Source: Rhizobium mongolense subsp. loessense (GTDB taxonomy: Bacteria > Pseudomonadota > Alphaproteobacteria > Rhizobiales > Rhizobiaceae). Taken from it: DNA of 64,000 nt. Of this stretch, positions 52,275-63,500 are shown one piece after another. Numbering within the stretch: position 1 is the stretch's first letter; every line of letters starts with the position of its first letter. The DNA lies in contig NZ_FMTM01000005.1 of the NCBI RefSeq assembly GCF_900099775.1, forward strand, positions 372,001-436,000, given 5' to 3'. Position numbers and translations under genes: made by a program. The notes under the pieces were generated by a model. That model ran no database searches. It was not told where the DNA came from and saw nothing but the letters and a program-made list of their open reading frames with translations.

Positions 52275-52958
52275 ATGCTATCGTTCTTTGATGGCGTTGC
52301 TCAGGACGGGCAATCGGCTCGACTACGACGGCCGACGTCGAGAGATTATCGCCTGAAGCGTGCCGGGGACATCCTGATTTCCGGATCGGCTCTGGTTTTC
52401 TTTCTGCCGTTTTTTGCGCTCATCGCGGTGGCCCTGCTGCTGGTTGATGGGCGGCCGCTCATATTCCGACACGAGCGCGTCGGCCGCGACGGCCGTTCAT
52501 TCCCATGCCTGAAATTCCGCTCGATGCGGAAGGACGCCGATGCGCGGCTGGCCAGCATTCTCGCCAGCGATCCCGTGCGGCGCGCCGAATGGAATGAAAC
52601 CCAGAAGCTGGTCAACGACCCGCGCGTCCATTGGCTTGGAAAATATCTCCGGATGACGAGCCTCGACGAGCTGCCGCAGCTCTGGAACGTCTTTTGCGGC
52701 GAAATGAGCCTTGTCGGGCCGCGGCCGATCGTGGCCGACGAAATGGAGCGTTACGGCCGTCGGATCCATTACTATCTCGCCATGACGCCTGGCCTTACCG
52801 GTCTATGGCAGGTGCACCGGAACAAGGATACGACCTATGATGAACGGGTGCAGTTCGACGTGGACTATTATCATAGCTGCTCGATGTCGGCTGACTTGAA
52901 GATTATCTGGAAGACGATCGGCATCGTTCTTTTCGCGCGCAACGAATCTACCAGATGA
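52275..52958 (+). CDS. ExoY-type undecaprenyl-phosphate sugar phosphotransferase
   Basis: Starts repeat-unit assembly by moving a sugar phosphate (Gal or Glc) to the lipid carrier. The 227-residue protein is of the short ExoY form: one hydrophobic segment (LISGSALVFFLPFFALIAVALLLV), then the catalytic part with RPLIFRHERVGRDGRSFPCLKFRSM, LDELPQLWNVFCGEMSLVGPRP and MTPGLTGLWQVH. It lies 208 bases past the GT4 gene and may have its own promoter. An in-frame start at 52212 is possible. Confidence 0.93.
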   Translation: MLSFFDGVAQDGQSARLRRPTSRDYRLKRAGDILISGSALVFFLPFFALIAVALLLVDGRPLIFRHERVGRDGRSFPCLKFRSMRKDADARLASILASDPVRRAEWNETQKLVNDPRVHWLGKYLRMTSLDELPQLWNVFCGEMSLVGPRPIVADEMERYGRRIHYYLAMTPGLTGLWQVHRNKDTTYDERVQFDVDYYHSCSMSADLKIIWKTIGIVLFARNESTR

Positions 52959-53004
52959 AAAATGCCATCACGGCGCCCCATATCACCAGGCAAAAGAGAA
53001 TGGC

Positions 53005-53036
53005 CGCCCACCGCAGAACGATTTTTGCGGTGGGCG
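53005..53036. terminator. Hairpin after the ExoY-type gene
   Basis: CGCCCACCGCA (53005-53015) pairs perfectly with TGCGGTGGGCG (53026-53036) around a 10-base loop, 46 bases past the gene's stop. No T-run follows on the plus strand, so termination is probable rather than certain. Confidence 0.5.
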
Positions 53037-53421
53037 AACGCGTGCGTTCGAAAGGGACTTTTGAATGCATCCGTCCGGCCTCCTGCCGACGTTTCAACAC
53101 CAAGACCCTTGGCTTCGAAACTGGTTGGGCTTAGACGCCTTGCTTCGCGCAACTTCAAACTGAACTGCCCGCAAAATGATCTTCGCTTCGACGAAGGCAA
53201 CAGCAAGCATGAATGTCAATCGACATGCCAGTTATGCGTCCGGTTGTGCTCCTTTTATGGCGATTCTCCTGTATCTCACAAGTCTACTTGGCTTTAACAG
53301 CGGTTTTATGGCCTGAAACATAAGGACAGCAGAGGCTGTATTTGACAGCGGCTTGCGCCTTTCGATCAGAGAAACCGATAGATTATTCCGTGACTTGATC
53401 GAACCGGCCGAACTGCATCCA
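53037..53421. other. Intergenic stretch between convergent genes
   Basis: About 385 bases between the ExoY-type gene and the flippase gene. Small open frames on both strands show no domain and no good ribosome site. I see no repeat or RNA structure beyond the hairpin before it. Confidence 0.35.
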
Positions 53422-54915
53422 TTAAATGGCCGGCCTGAACCTCTTTCTCAGATATTGCATGACGAAGTCGTATTGATGCAGTCCTTCTGACGAGGACATG
53501 CGGGCCATGAAAAACATGCTGCCAAGATAGACAAGCGCTGCAGCGGCGGTCGTTGCAATCGATAGCCACAACTGCCGCAGAGGATGGTCAACGGAGTCGC
53601 CGAGATAGATCCCCGGCACCAGGCAGAGCGCCATCAGCAAGATCGGCGTGAAGTATTTGACCCCTTCCTTGGCTTGCCGGACAAGGCTCAGGCCGATCGA
53701 TGCACGGACGATGGCAAGTGAAGTGGTGAGGCTTATCGCGGCCGCGATCGCTTGTCCGGCCAGTATGCCATAGAGCCCGTAAGCATATCCGAGCGAGCAG
53801 ATCAGCATCAATTTGGAGCAAAGCTCGATGACGTTCTTGACGACGATCAGATGCATCTTGTCGGCCAGAAAGCAAATGGAGTTCACGAGTGCCGTGGGAA
53901 GGCTGATGATGGCGATCAGCGGCAGGCATGTGAGGATGAAGGCGGCACCATGCCAGGAAGGCCCAAGCAATATCGTGACGACCACATCCGCAAGGATCGA
54001 CAGAAACACGAGCGCCGGCGCGACCAGGAAGACGATCGTGCTTGTGGCGCGCAGATAGGCTTCACCAAGCTTTTCATGCGACGGAATCTGCGAGAATGCG
54101 ACGAGAAACGGCCTGAAGAGCGGTTGGACCACCGACTGATAAGGAACGGCAGTAATGTCGCTTGCAACGGAATAGCGGCCGAAGGAAACCAGGTCCATAA
54201 AGCGGGGCAGGAGGAGTTTTTCGAGCTGCCAGTTCACTGATTGGAGAATTTGCGACAGCATGTACCATCCGACAATGGGCGCAAATATCGCCCAGTCCTT
54301 GAGTGACAGAACTGGCCTCTGTGGCGCATAGATATACGAGACGATCATCATCAGCATCGGGCCGACAACCGTGCCAACCGCGATCGCCCAGTAGCTTCCG
54401 GTATACAAGGCCACGGCTACGGCGGCACACAAGGAGGCTATCTTGCCCGCAGCCTCCAGGATGAAATCTGGGCGAAAATCGAAGCGCTGCGTAAAAAGTA
54501 TCAGCTTCGGGCTCTTAAGTCCGCGCATGACAGGCGCCAGCGAAAGCACGCAGATCAGGGTGGTCAGCCGCGGCTCGTCATAGAACAATGCGAGCGGATA
54601 GGCGAGCGCACAGAGCAGCATGCCAACGATCAGACCTCTTGTCAGGCCGATCGTCAGAGCCGTGTCGAACATATCCTTGGTTGGCGAGGGGTCTCTGATG
54701 AGTGCGGCGGCAACCGGCATCTCGAAAATTGCCTCGGCTATGAGAACCGAGGACATCGCCATAGCCACCAGTCCGAAATCCGATGGGCCGAGCAGCCGGG
54801 CGAGACACAGGAGCGTTATGAAATCCAGTGCCTTCGAAGCCAACTTGCTGCCGACCGTCCAGGTGCCGGCTTTTGCCGTCAGGCTGGATAGCGACGATGG
54901 CTCACGCGAACTCAT
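53422..54915 (-). CDS. Polysaccharide flippase, PST/MOP family (WzxC/ExoT-like)
   Basis: The 497-residue integral membrane protein has about 12-14 helices with the opening pattern KAGTWTVGSKLASKALDFITLLCLARLLGPSDFG typical of O-antigen/exopolysaccharide flippases. ATG 54915 with GGAG at 9 bases is preferred over 54993. It would flip lipid-linked repeat units, or another lipid-linked product, across the inner membrane. It is divergent from the phosphopantetheinyl transferase gene. Confidence 0.9.
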   Translation of the reverse strand: MSSREPSSLSSLTAKAGTWTVGSKLASKALDFITLLCLARLLGPSDFGLVAMAMSSVLIAEAIFEMPVAAALIRDPSPTKDMFDTALTIGLTRGLIVGMLLCALAYPLALFYDEPRLTTLICVLSLAPVMRGLKSPKLILFTQRFDFRPDFILEAAGKIASLCAAVAVALYTGSYWAIAVGTVVGPMLMMIVSYIYAPQRPVLSLKDWAIFAPIVGWYMLSQILQSVNWQLEKLLLPRFMDLVSFGRYSVASDITAVPYQSVVQPLFRPFLVAFSQIPSHEKLGEAYLRATSTIVFLVAPALVFLSILADVVVTILLGPSWHGAAFILTCLPLIAIISLPTALVNSICFLADKMHLIVVKNVIELCSKLMLICSLGYAYGLYGILAGQAIAAAISLTTSLAIVRASIGLSLVRQAKEGVKYFTPILLMALCLVPGIYLGDSVDHPLRQLWLSIATTAAAALVYLGSMFFMARMSSSEGLHQYDFVMQYLRKRFRPAI

Positions 54916-55155
54916 TAATACTACTCCATCGGTGCCGGCACTTTGAAGATTACCAAAATACGGCGAAGGCCGGAGCATGGCCAAGGTGCCCATAAGCGTA
55001 ACTCTCTACCGACTTTGGATAGCTTGCCTGTCGGGCCGCAGACCAGACAAACTGGTGCTCCGTGCAGGTGACGCCTGCTGCCATTCTGAGCTTGGCTGGC
55101 AGACAAACGGCGGTCCTGATCGCTCTCTAAAATCTGTCGGCAGGGGGTGGGGATA

Positions 55156-55950
55156 ATGCGTGACGGCTTGAGCGCTGATGTCATCGATATCTGGATATGG
55201 AACCTGGAGGAAGCGAGCACTTCGCAGGCACCTTATCTCGCAACGCCATTGACGGCCCGCGAGCTCGATACGGCAGCGCGTTTTGTTCACGAGCGTGATC
55301 GCCGCAGGTTCGTTGCAGGTCGGTCGGGGCTGCGCCGAATTGTCGGAAGCTACCTCGGGATCGAACCTAACCGCCTTAACCTGAGCTACAATGCGTATGG
55401 AAAGCCGCGCATCGCAGCGTCGAACGGCAGGATGTTGCATTTCAACCTCAGCCATTGCGGCGGGATGGCGGCGCTTGCGGTATCAAGCTGCTACCAGGTC
55501 GGGATAGACATAGAAGAGGTCCGGCCCCTGAAGGAAGACAATGTCAGCCGTTTCCTGTCGCCGAAGGAGGAAATGAGCCTCGCCGCACTTCCGGCCGCAG
55601 AGTATCGTCGGGCGTTTTATTCCGTCTGGACACGCAAAGAAGCCTTCGTCAAGGCGATCGGCGTCGGTCTCTCGTTTCCTCTGGATGCATTCGACGTCAC
55701 CGTTGGCGATAGTCCTTCGCCGCGCCTTGAGCGCCTGGATGCAGATGGGAATAGGCCGGCGGATTGGAGTCTGTTCGACCTCGAAATGCCACCTCCATTT
55801 GTCGGGACTCTTGCGGCGCTGACCGGCGGAAGGCATGTCAGCTTGAACTATCAGGACGAAAACGCCCTGTTTATCATGTCAAGCGCGCATCCAGAACGTA
55901 ACGATTGGCCGCCGCATCAAAATGATGGCAGCCAAGCAGGCCTTTCTTGA
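55156..55950 (+). CDS. Sfp-type 4'-phosphopantetheinyl transferase
   Basis: Activates carrier domains of PKS/NRPS proteins by adding the phosphopantetheine arm. The 264-residue protein has the three family motifs: GKPRIA with FNLSHCGGMAALAV, VGIDIEEVR, and WTRKEAFVKAIGVGL. ATG 55156 (GGGG just upstream) is preferred over GTG 55147. It lies three genes from the PKS-NRPS and very likely serves its four visible carrier sites. Its last 77 bases overlap the convergent gene at 55874-57475. Confidence 0.92.
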   Translation: MRDGLSADVIDIWIWNLEEASTSQAPYLATPLTARELDTAARFVHERDRRRFVAGRSGLRRIVGSYLGIEPNRLNLSYNAYGKPRIAASNGRMLHFNLSHCGGMAALAVSSCYQVGIDIEEVRPLKEDNVSRFLSPKEEMSLAALPAAEYRRAFYSVWTRKEAFVKAIGVGLSFPLDAFDVTVGDSPSPRLERLDADGNRPADWSLFDLEMPPPFVGTLAALTGGRHVSLNYQDENALFIMSSAHPERNDWPPHQNDGSQAGLS

Positions 55951-57475
55951 AGTCCGGCGTAATCGTTCGTATGCACCGCTCGCTGTAGCTGTCGAGGCTC
56001 AGCTCGTCGATTTCCATGATGTTCAGTCCATATCCGTAGATGCCGTAGGCATTGCGCTGCGACGGCCTATAGAGGCGGCCGCCGCGTTCGAACATGCGTC
56101 CGGCATTTCGCGCCAGCGTGCTGTCTATGACGACCGGATTACGCCGGTGCGGCGTCACGCGCTCGAGCTTTGGACCGTCGACCTCGAAGACATAGAGTTC
56201 GCTGCAGTGATCTTCATAGTCGTGGAAATCCGACAGATTGGTGAAAAGCCACCATTTTCCTCCATGATGCATCAGGACGCTGTCGGCGGCCGACCTGCCT
56301 TCGAGCGCCGTCGAGTACAATTCCCATTTCAGGGGAAATTCGACGCAGCGCCAGATCTGTATCTGGCGCGATTGGTGCCGCTCGGGCATCATAAAAATAT
56401 CCTCGCCATCCTTGAAGACAAAGGGATAGGAAAGGTGGTGCTCGCAACGCAAGGCTATTCCGAGGTGTTCGAGCTTGTCTCCGCGGAAGCGCCCGACGGC
56501 AATGTGGGCATTCTTCTGGCCATCCGCATAGGCTTCGCAAAAGAGGTAACATTCGTTCTTGTGTTCGAAAAGGAACGGATCCGCCTTGATCTCGTTCATC
56601 GTTGGCGGAATTTCAACGGATTGCTGTGGGTCGAAATCCTCGATGTGGCCCCCGCCGGTATAGAGGGCCCAAACGGACGAACCGGAATGAAGCTTCTTTC
56701 TCAACATTTTGATGCAACGTGCGGCGAGGTCGCCAGCAAGCGTCGCAACGTAGCGGCCAAGGTCTGAAGCGGACGGCGGGGGGATTGCCGGGATGGGTCG
56801 GCGGGCGATCACATGCAGTTGCCGCGTTTCGGCAAGGCGTCTCAATTCGCGCATAAGCAAGGTCACGCCGCGCTCCTTTATGGAGGCGGCAACGCGCGCA
56901 GCACTTGTCTTGGTATTGAAGGAGGAAGTCGCGATGATGTCAACGCTACCGTCTGGTGTTCCGGATTTATAAAGCAAGAGTTCAACCGATGCCGCCTTCG
57001 AAATTGTGCCACGATAGGCGAACCAGTCGACATTGTCCGAGACCTGATCGCTGCAACTCAACGCCCATTCTCCGAACGGCAACGCATCACTTACGCCTGA
57101 TGGCAGGCCCGAGGGCGTCATACGAATGACGATGTCTACTTCGAGGTCCTGCATCAGGCGTCGAAGGATGTCCTGGCTCTCCGCCATTTCTAAATCGCGC
57201 GATCCCATGTCGTCGAACCGCTGGGTTTCCGGCGAAAAGGATTTCGGCAGATAGGGGGTCTCGTGGGTAAGGAACCTGCGTTCCAGACGAGCCTCGAGTC
57301 CGAAGAGCTTCGGCACCCGAACCGTAGGTGCCGCCTGATGCAAGATGATGCTTGCAATATCAAAAAGAGGCTCGGACGCAAGCCGGTCAAGCACCATCAA
57401 TTGCCATGCTTCGAGCCGATCCCTCGACTTTGCCAGGACCGCAACTTTCAAAGGTCTGTGTGCTGCCATTCCCAT
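55874..57475 (-). CDS. Protein with formyltransferase-like N-terminus and GIPC-transferase-like (beta-propeller) C-terminus
   Basis: The 533-residue protein has a first part (about 1-240; KVAVLAKSRDRLEAWQLMVLDRL) that resembles the Rossmann-like fold of formyltransferases. A second part (about 260-533) contains HLSYPFVFKDGEDIFMMPE and WRCVEFPLKWE, then GKWWLFTNLS. That is the pattern of the N-terminal domain of glucosamine inositolphosphorylceramide transferase-like proteins. No signal peptide. GGAGG at 8 bases supports the ATG. It follows the PKS-NRPS by 43 bases on the same strand. Transfer of a sugar or acyl group to the product is a guess. Confidence 0.6.
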   Translation of the reverse strand: MGMAAHRPLKVAVLAKSRDRLEAWQLMVLDRLASEPLFDIASIILHQAAPTVRVPKLFGLEARLERRFLTHETPYLPKSFSPETQRFDDMGSRDLEMAESQDILRRLMQDLEVDIVIRMTPSGLPSGVSDALPFGEWALSCSDQVSDNVDWFAYRGTISKAASVELLLYKSGTPDGSVDIIATSSFNTKTSAARVAASIKERGVTLLMRELRRLAETRQLHVIARRPIPAIPPPSASDLGRYVATLAGDLAARCIKMLRKKLHSGSSVWALYTGGGHIEDFDPQQSVEIPPTMNEIKADPFLFEHKNECYLFCEAYADGQKNAHIAVGRFRGDKLEHLGIALRCEHHLSYPFVFKDGEDIFMMPERHQSRQIQIWRCVEFPLKWELYSTALEGRSAADSVLMHHGGKWWLFTNLSDFHDYEDHCSELYVFEVDGPKLERVTPHRRNPVVIDSTLARNAGRMFERGGRLYRPSQRNAYGIYGYGLNIMEIDELSLDSYSERCIRTITPDFKKGLLGCHHFDAAANRYVLDARLT

Positions 57476-57518
57476 CCACGTGGCCTCCGGAAACTGACGA
57501 ATGTCTGACGGATTGCAC

Positions 57519-60500
57519 TCAGTGAGCTATTCCGCCTGATGACGCGTCCGAGGAGACTTCAAGGCGCGCGGATATGAGGTTTGCCAGGGCCTTGCCGGAA
57601 TCTATCAGCGAGTCCTCATGCCAGCCTTCCAGGTCGAGCACTGGCGTGTCCTCGGCGACGGCGTTCCGCCAGCCGAACCTTAACTTTCGTGCCCGGCTAT
57701 TGTGCGCCTGACTGCGCACTAGGACAATTGATGAATCTCTGATCGCCGGGTCATTGTGATGCGCGGCTGCGGAATTCATGAACGCCGTGACCATCGCATT
57801 GGCACGATCTGATTCCAAAGGTTCGGCACTTTTCACGTGAAGAAGCTGCATCAGTTTCCACGATATGTTGAAGTGCCTGAAATAGTCCAGGGCGGTAATG
57901 TCCCCCTTCACCAGCTTGCTGGTGAAGTGCAAGACCCGCTTCGCACGCCTCTCCGTCTGCCACCACATTAGGCGGCTCTTGGGCAGCGATGATACAAACG
58001 TGGGACACCAGCTATCGATGGCAGCGGTACAGCGCACGTCTATACCGCTTTCGCGCAACTGCCGGCTGATCTCCATGACCAAAATGCCGTTCACACACAG
58101 ACCGACCAGGGCCAAACGACGGGTTCCCACCGGAATTTTCATTGCTTCGATCGCTTGTCTGGCTATCTCTTCCACCGACATGTCCGCCGGTGCGCTCGTC
58201 AAATCAGCGCTGAACATGTTCAGGTTGTGAACGGAAATGCTGTCGTCAATCTCGGTGGCGAGCGCGTAATAGAGGAATGGATGATTGAACGTATAGACAA
58301 CAGCATCGCTGCTGCCTGTCTTGCATGTCACCAATTCCCAAAGGGACGAATCCGTGTCAACGCCTTCCAGTGTTTTGGCGATTTTTGCCGTGAAATCCTG
58401 GAATGTCCGAAATTTGGAAATCATTTCGGGATTTAGAACGATCTTGTAGGCCGCCTCTACTTCTTCCTGGAGTTTTGCTGCTAGAACGGAGTTGCCGCCG
58501 ACGGCAAAGAAATCGTCATCAGGCTGCAGTTGGTCAACGTTCAAGACGCTGCACCACATTGAGGACAGGCGTTTGGACAGCTTCTCTCGCCGCCGGATCT
58601 GTTGTTCGGCAAACATGGCCAATTGCGCGATAGACGGGTAGCGCAAGAGGTGCTTGGCTTCGAGCGGGAGATTGGCGTCCAGCATGCGCGCTGCCATGCG
58701 GAAAATCGTGAGGGAGTCGGCTCCAAGCGCATAGAGATTGTCATCCACGCCGATATCCTGGCTCCCGAGTATGTCCTGCCAAATAGCCGCAAGTTGCACT
58801 TCCATTGGAGTTCGCGGTTTGGTCTTTTTAGCCTCGGTGACATGGGCAGGAATTCCACGCTGCTGCAACGTCTTGCGATCAAGCTTGCCGTTGCCTGTCT
58901 GCGGCAATTCGCTGACGGTCACCCAGTAGGTCGGCACCATGTAGCGCGGCAGCTTCGCCGTGACGAAGTCCGAGAGCTCGGCGGCGCTCGGCTCGGCGCC
59001 TGCTTCCAGTACGATGTATCCAACGAGCAATTTGCCGTCAGCCTTTTTCTCCGCAGCGACAACCGCGCATTGGCGCACGCCGGGAGCCTTCGAAACGACA
59101 GCTTCGATATCGCCGAGTTCGATGCGGAAGCCGCGGAGCTTGATCTGCTGGTCTCGGCGTCCGAGCAGTTGCAGCGAACCGTCGGCAAGGCGGCGTCCGA
59201 CATCGCCCGTCCGATAGAGCCGAGTTGGTCGGTTCGAGCCGAAGGAGATCGGAACGAAGGCCTTCTCGGTCAGATCCAGCCGGTCGAAGTAGCCGTTCGC
59301 CAGGCCCTCGCCGCCAATGCACAGCTCGCCGGTGACGCCGATGGGCGCGATGTCGTCGTTGCGGTCGACGATGTAAAGCTGAGTATTGGCAATCGGATGG
59401 CCGATGGTGATCGGTGCCTCAGCGTCGGTAATGCGCGCGACGGACGACCAGATCGTCGTCTCCGTCGGGCCATACATGTTCCAAAGCTCGCCGCCGATTT
59501 TCAGCAGAGATTTGGCGAGTTCTTTCGGCATGGGCTCTCCGCCGCACAGCATCTTCAGGTGCCGTTTGTCCTCGAGGCCGGCCTCGACAAGCATCTGCCA
59601 GAGCGTGGGGGTCGCCTGAAGCACGGTCGCACCGCTCTTTTCCACGAGATCGACAATGGCGAAGCCATCCTGCACCTGTTGCCGGTCGGCAATCACCATC
59701 TTCCCACCGGTAATGAGCGGCAGGTAGAGCTCGAGCCCCGCAATATCGAACGAGATCGTCGTCACCGCAAGGATCGTATCCCGATCGGTGAAGCCGGGCT
59801 CCTTCGCCATGGAGAGGAGGAAGTTCGTCAGCGCCCGATGGGACACTTCGACGCCCTTGGGTGCCCCGGTCGAGCCGGAGGTAAAGATGACATATGCAGG
59901 GGCAGCGGAATCGGGCGGCAGAGCGTCAAGCGCTGTGCTGGTCATTCGGCCTATCGCCTTTGCTTCCTCGTCGATGCGAATAACGGGAATGTTTGCGGGG
60001 GCGAGGGACGCCATGGCATCGCTGTCGCATATCAGGCCGCCGACGCGCGCGACGTCGAGGGTCTGGCAGAGGCGCTCCTCAGGATGGGAAAGATCCATGG
60101 GCACGTAGGTGTGTCCGGCCTTCATGATCGCCAGCAGCGCCACGACCATGTCTAGCGACCGGTCGACGAGCAGGGCGATGCGCTGGCCGGGCTCGGGAAT
60201 CGCCTCTTGAATATATCGGGCAAACTGATTGGAGCGGGCTTCCAGCCTGCCGTAAGTGATGGAGCGGCCGCCATGTTCGGCTGCAATCGCATCGGGCTGC
60301 TTCGACGCCTTGCGGGCGAAGAGGGAGACCACGTGCTCATCTCGCGGATAGTTTGCCGCCGTGTCGTTCAAGCCATCGATCAGCCAGCCGCGTTCGTCTT
60401 CGCTCAACAACGGCAGCCTCGAGATCTCGACGTCGATGTTCTTGGACAGGGCTTCGGCGAGCGTTGCGAAATGCTGGATCCAGCGCTCGATTGTCGATCG

Positions 60501-63500
60501 GTCGAAGACCTCCGCATTGTATTCGACATCGATGCGAACGGCGTTTTCTTCTTCAAACGCGCAGAAGAACATGTCGAAATTGGAAAAGCCCTTCACGTTG
60601 TTGGCCATGTTTGCCGTCAGGTTCCCGAAGGGCTGATCTGCTGCGGTGTGGTCCAGATTGAACTGGATTTCCGTCAATGGCAGGCGGCGCGAATCCCGCT
60701 TCACGCCGAGTTTGCGCACGAGCGTGCCATAGGTGCAGGACTGATGCTCCACCGCCTGCAGAACAAGCCGCTGCGTTGCCCTCAGATGGTCGCAGAAGGA
60801 CGTTTGGGATGCGACGGTCTGGCGGATTGGCAGGAGATTGACGCAATGGCCGAAGAGGATCGCTTCTCCGATCAGGTTCTGACCGGCTGCAGGAACCGCG
60901 ATCACGATGTCCTCTTGCCTGGAAAGCCGGGAGACGACGACCTGCAGCATCGCCAGCAAGGTTGAAAACAGCGTTGCACCGGACTGCGCCCCAGCTTTTT
61001 TCAGCGCCTTGTAGACATCGCCGTCGATGTAGCCCGTGCAGGTGCCACTCGCGAAGTTGCGATGTTCGGGCCGCGTCCGGTCCAGCGGCAGTTCCGGCAG
61101 CTCCGGAATCTCCTTGAACTGATCGAGCCAGAACTGCTCGTCCTTCTCGGATTTTTCGGGTGAGGGCGCAAGCTTCGTCGCGTAGGTGGCAAAGGAGAGC
61201 GCCGGTTCGAATTGCGGTGTCTCGCCGTTGCGGAAAGCCGCATAGGCTGCCGCCAGCTCGTCGAGAAGCACACTGATCGACCAGCCGTCGCAGATGATGT
61301 GGTGTCCGCTGAAGACGAAGACATGCTTGTCGACTGCCAGACGCGCGATGAAGGCGCGGGCAAGCGGGCCGTCGACGAGGTCGAACGGCGTTCTTGCATC
61401 CTCGTCGAGCATCTCCCGAAGCTGCGCTTCGCCGTCGGGCCGGCCGGCGAAATCCACCAGCGGCGCCTTCAGCGCGAAATCGTCGGCGAAGCGGAAGTAA
61501 TCGCCAGCGCGACTGAAGCGGATTCGAAGCGCATCATGGCGATCCGTCACAAGGCTCAGTGCCTTTGAAAAGGCAGCTTCGTCGAACTCGCCGTCCAGTG
61601 TAAGCGAAATGGACAGGTTAAAGGAGCAGGACGCTTCATCGCCGGTCTGGGCTGCCAACCAGATCTCCGTCTGAGCTTCCGTCAGCGGGACGGATTGCAG
61701 CCTTTCTGCGGGCGTGACCGACGCATCTACCGCTTCGGACGGGGCAGCAGCTGGAGCCGGAGCAATCGCTAGTGCCGCCTGCGCCAGGTTTACGGCTGCG
61801 GCGCTTTCTGCAACCGCCATCGGTGTGGAGGTCGCCGAGGATTGCAGCAACTGGAGCTGCTGGGCGAAGAGTGATTGGAGCAGTTGAATCTGCGATTGAA
61901 TCATGGCCTGCACTTCGCCCATCGATTCGGACGGCGAAGGGGAAGGTGCAAGAGGCATCTCTGGCGCGGCAGAAACCGCCACCGGTGCAAGAAGATGCGC
62001 CGCAGGCGGCGGAGACGCTGCCGGCGCTTTCTCCGGCATTTTCTCATCGAGATGTTTCGCCAGGTTGGCGATCGACGGAATGGTGCTCAGAAGATCGCGG
62101 AACGAAATCTTGACGCGGTAGTCTTTCTCGATCCTCTGCGCGAATTGTCCGATGAAGAGGGAATCGAAGCCCAGCTCGATAAATGTCGCCGCGACGTCAG
62201 CCCCGCTCAATGCATTGCCTGACATCTCGGTGAGAGTGGCCAGCAATTCGCATTCAAGCGCGGGGATACGATCGGCGGAAGAGGGGGCGTTCGGTGGAGC
62301 GACGCTGACAGTTGCCGGCATTTGGATCGCAGCCGAAGGTTCGACCACGATTTGCAGCTCGGAGCGAGACATCGCGTAAGAGCCTGCATTACGGCGCGCC
62401 GATGGAGGCGCATCGATCCAGTGACGCTGGCGCTGGAACGGGTAGACCGGCAGATCAAGGTGTGCCGTTGCGCCGTTGGGCAGTTCCGGCCATTCGAGGA
62501 CGCAGCCAGCCATCCACAATCTGCCTTGGGCGCCGGCGAAGACATCGGCAGCTTCGGGCGCGCGATCGTGCTCGGGCAGAGACTGGATCACGGTATTCAT
62601 ATTGTCCCGTGCAACGGTCTGCGAAGCAAATACGGAGAGCGTCCGCCCTGGACCAACCTCCAGGAGTATGGGTTTCCTGCCGTCGCAAAGCTTCGCGAGG
62701 CCAGCGGCGAAATGAACGGCGTCGCGGCAGTGTCTTGCCCAGTAATCCGGCGAAGTGCCCTGCTGCGCCGTCTGCCAGTCTCCGGTCACGCAAGAGATAT
62801 ACGGAACCGTTGCGGTTCCGTAGGTTACCTTGGCCGTTTCCTCGTAAAGTGCGGCTGCCGCCTCGTTCATCATCGGCGAATGGAAGGCATGCGACGTGTG
62901 TAGGCGGCTGAACGCAATGCCGCCAGCTTCGAGCGCTGAACAAACCTCGTCGATCTCCGCGAACGGGCCGGAGATCACCGCCAGCTTCGGAGCATTGACG
63001 GCGGCGATCTCGACATCGCCTTTCAGGTAAGCGGAGACGGTTTGCGCGTCGGCCCGAACCGAGACCATCGCGCCTTGCGGCTGGCTTTGCATGAGACGCC
63101 CGCGGCTGGAGACAAGCCGGAGTCCATCTTCGAACGAAATCACGTTGGCAAGCGTTGCCGCTACGAACTCGCCGACGCTGTGGCCGATCATCGCGTAGGG
63201 CCTGAGGCCCCGGCTCATCCACAGTCGTGCCAGCGCATATTCGACGAGATAGAGGCATGGCTGAGCGATGCGCGTGTTACGCTGCTCGTCAGCCATTGAC
63301 TCCGGCACCGGTCCGGAATGGCAGATGAAAATCCGAAGATCAAGGCCGAGCATAGGCTTCAGCAGTTCGGCGCCCCTGTCGATCCAGCGTGCGAATTCCG
63401 GTTCGCTTTCATAGAGTCCAGCACCCATGCCGACATATTGCGCGCCTTGTCCCGGAAACATGAACGCGACCGGAGGGGCGTCCGAGGCGATGGAATCCAC

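Noticed and set aside
52962..53297. 111-codon frames on both strands between the ExoY-type and flippase genes
   Set aside because: No domain, no ribosome site, odd composition; they overlap the hairpin after the ExoY-type gene.
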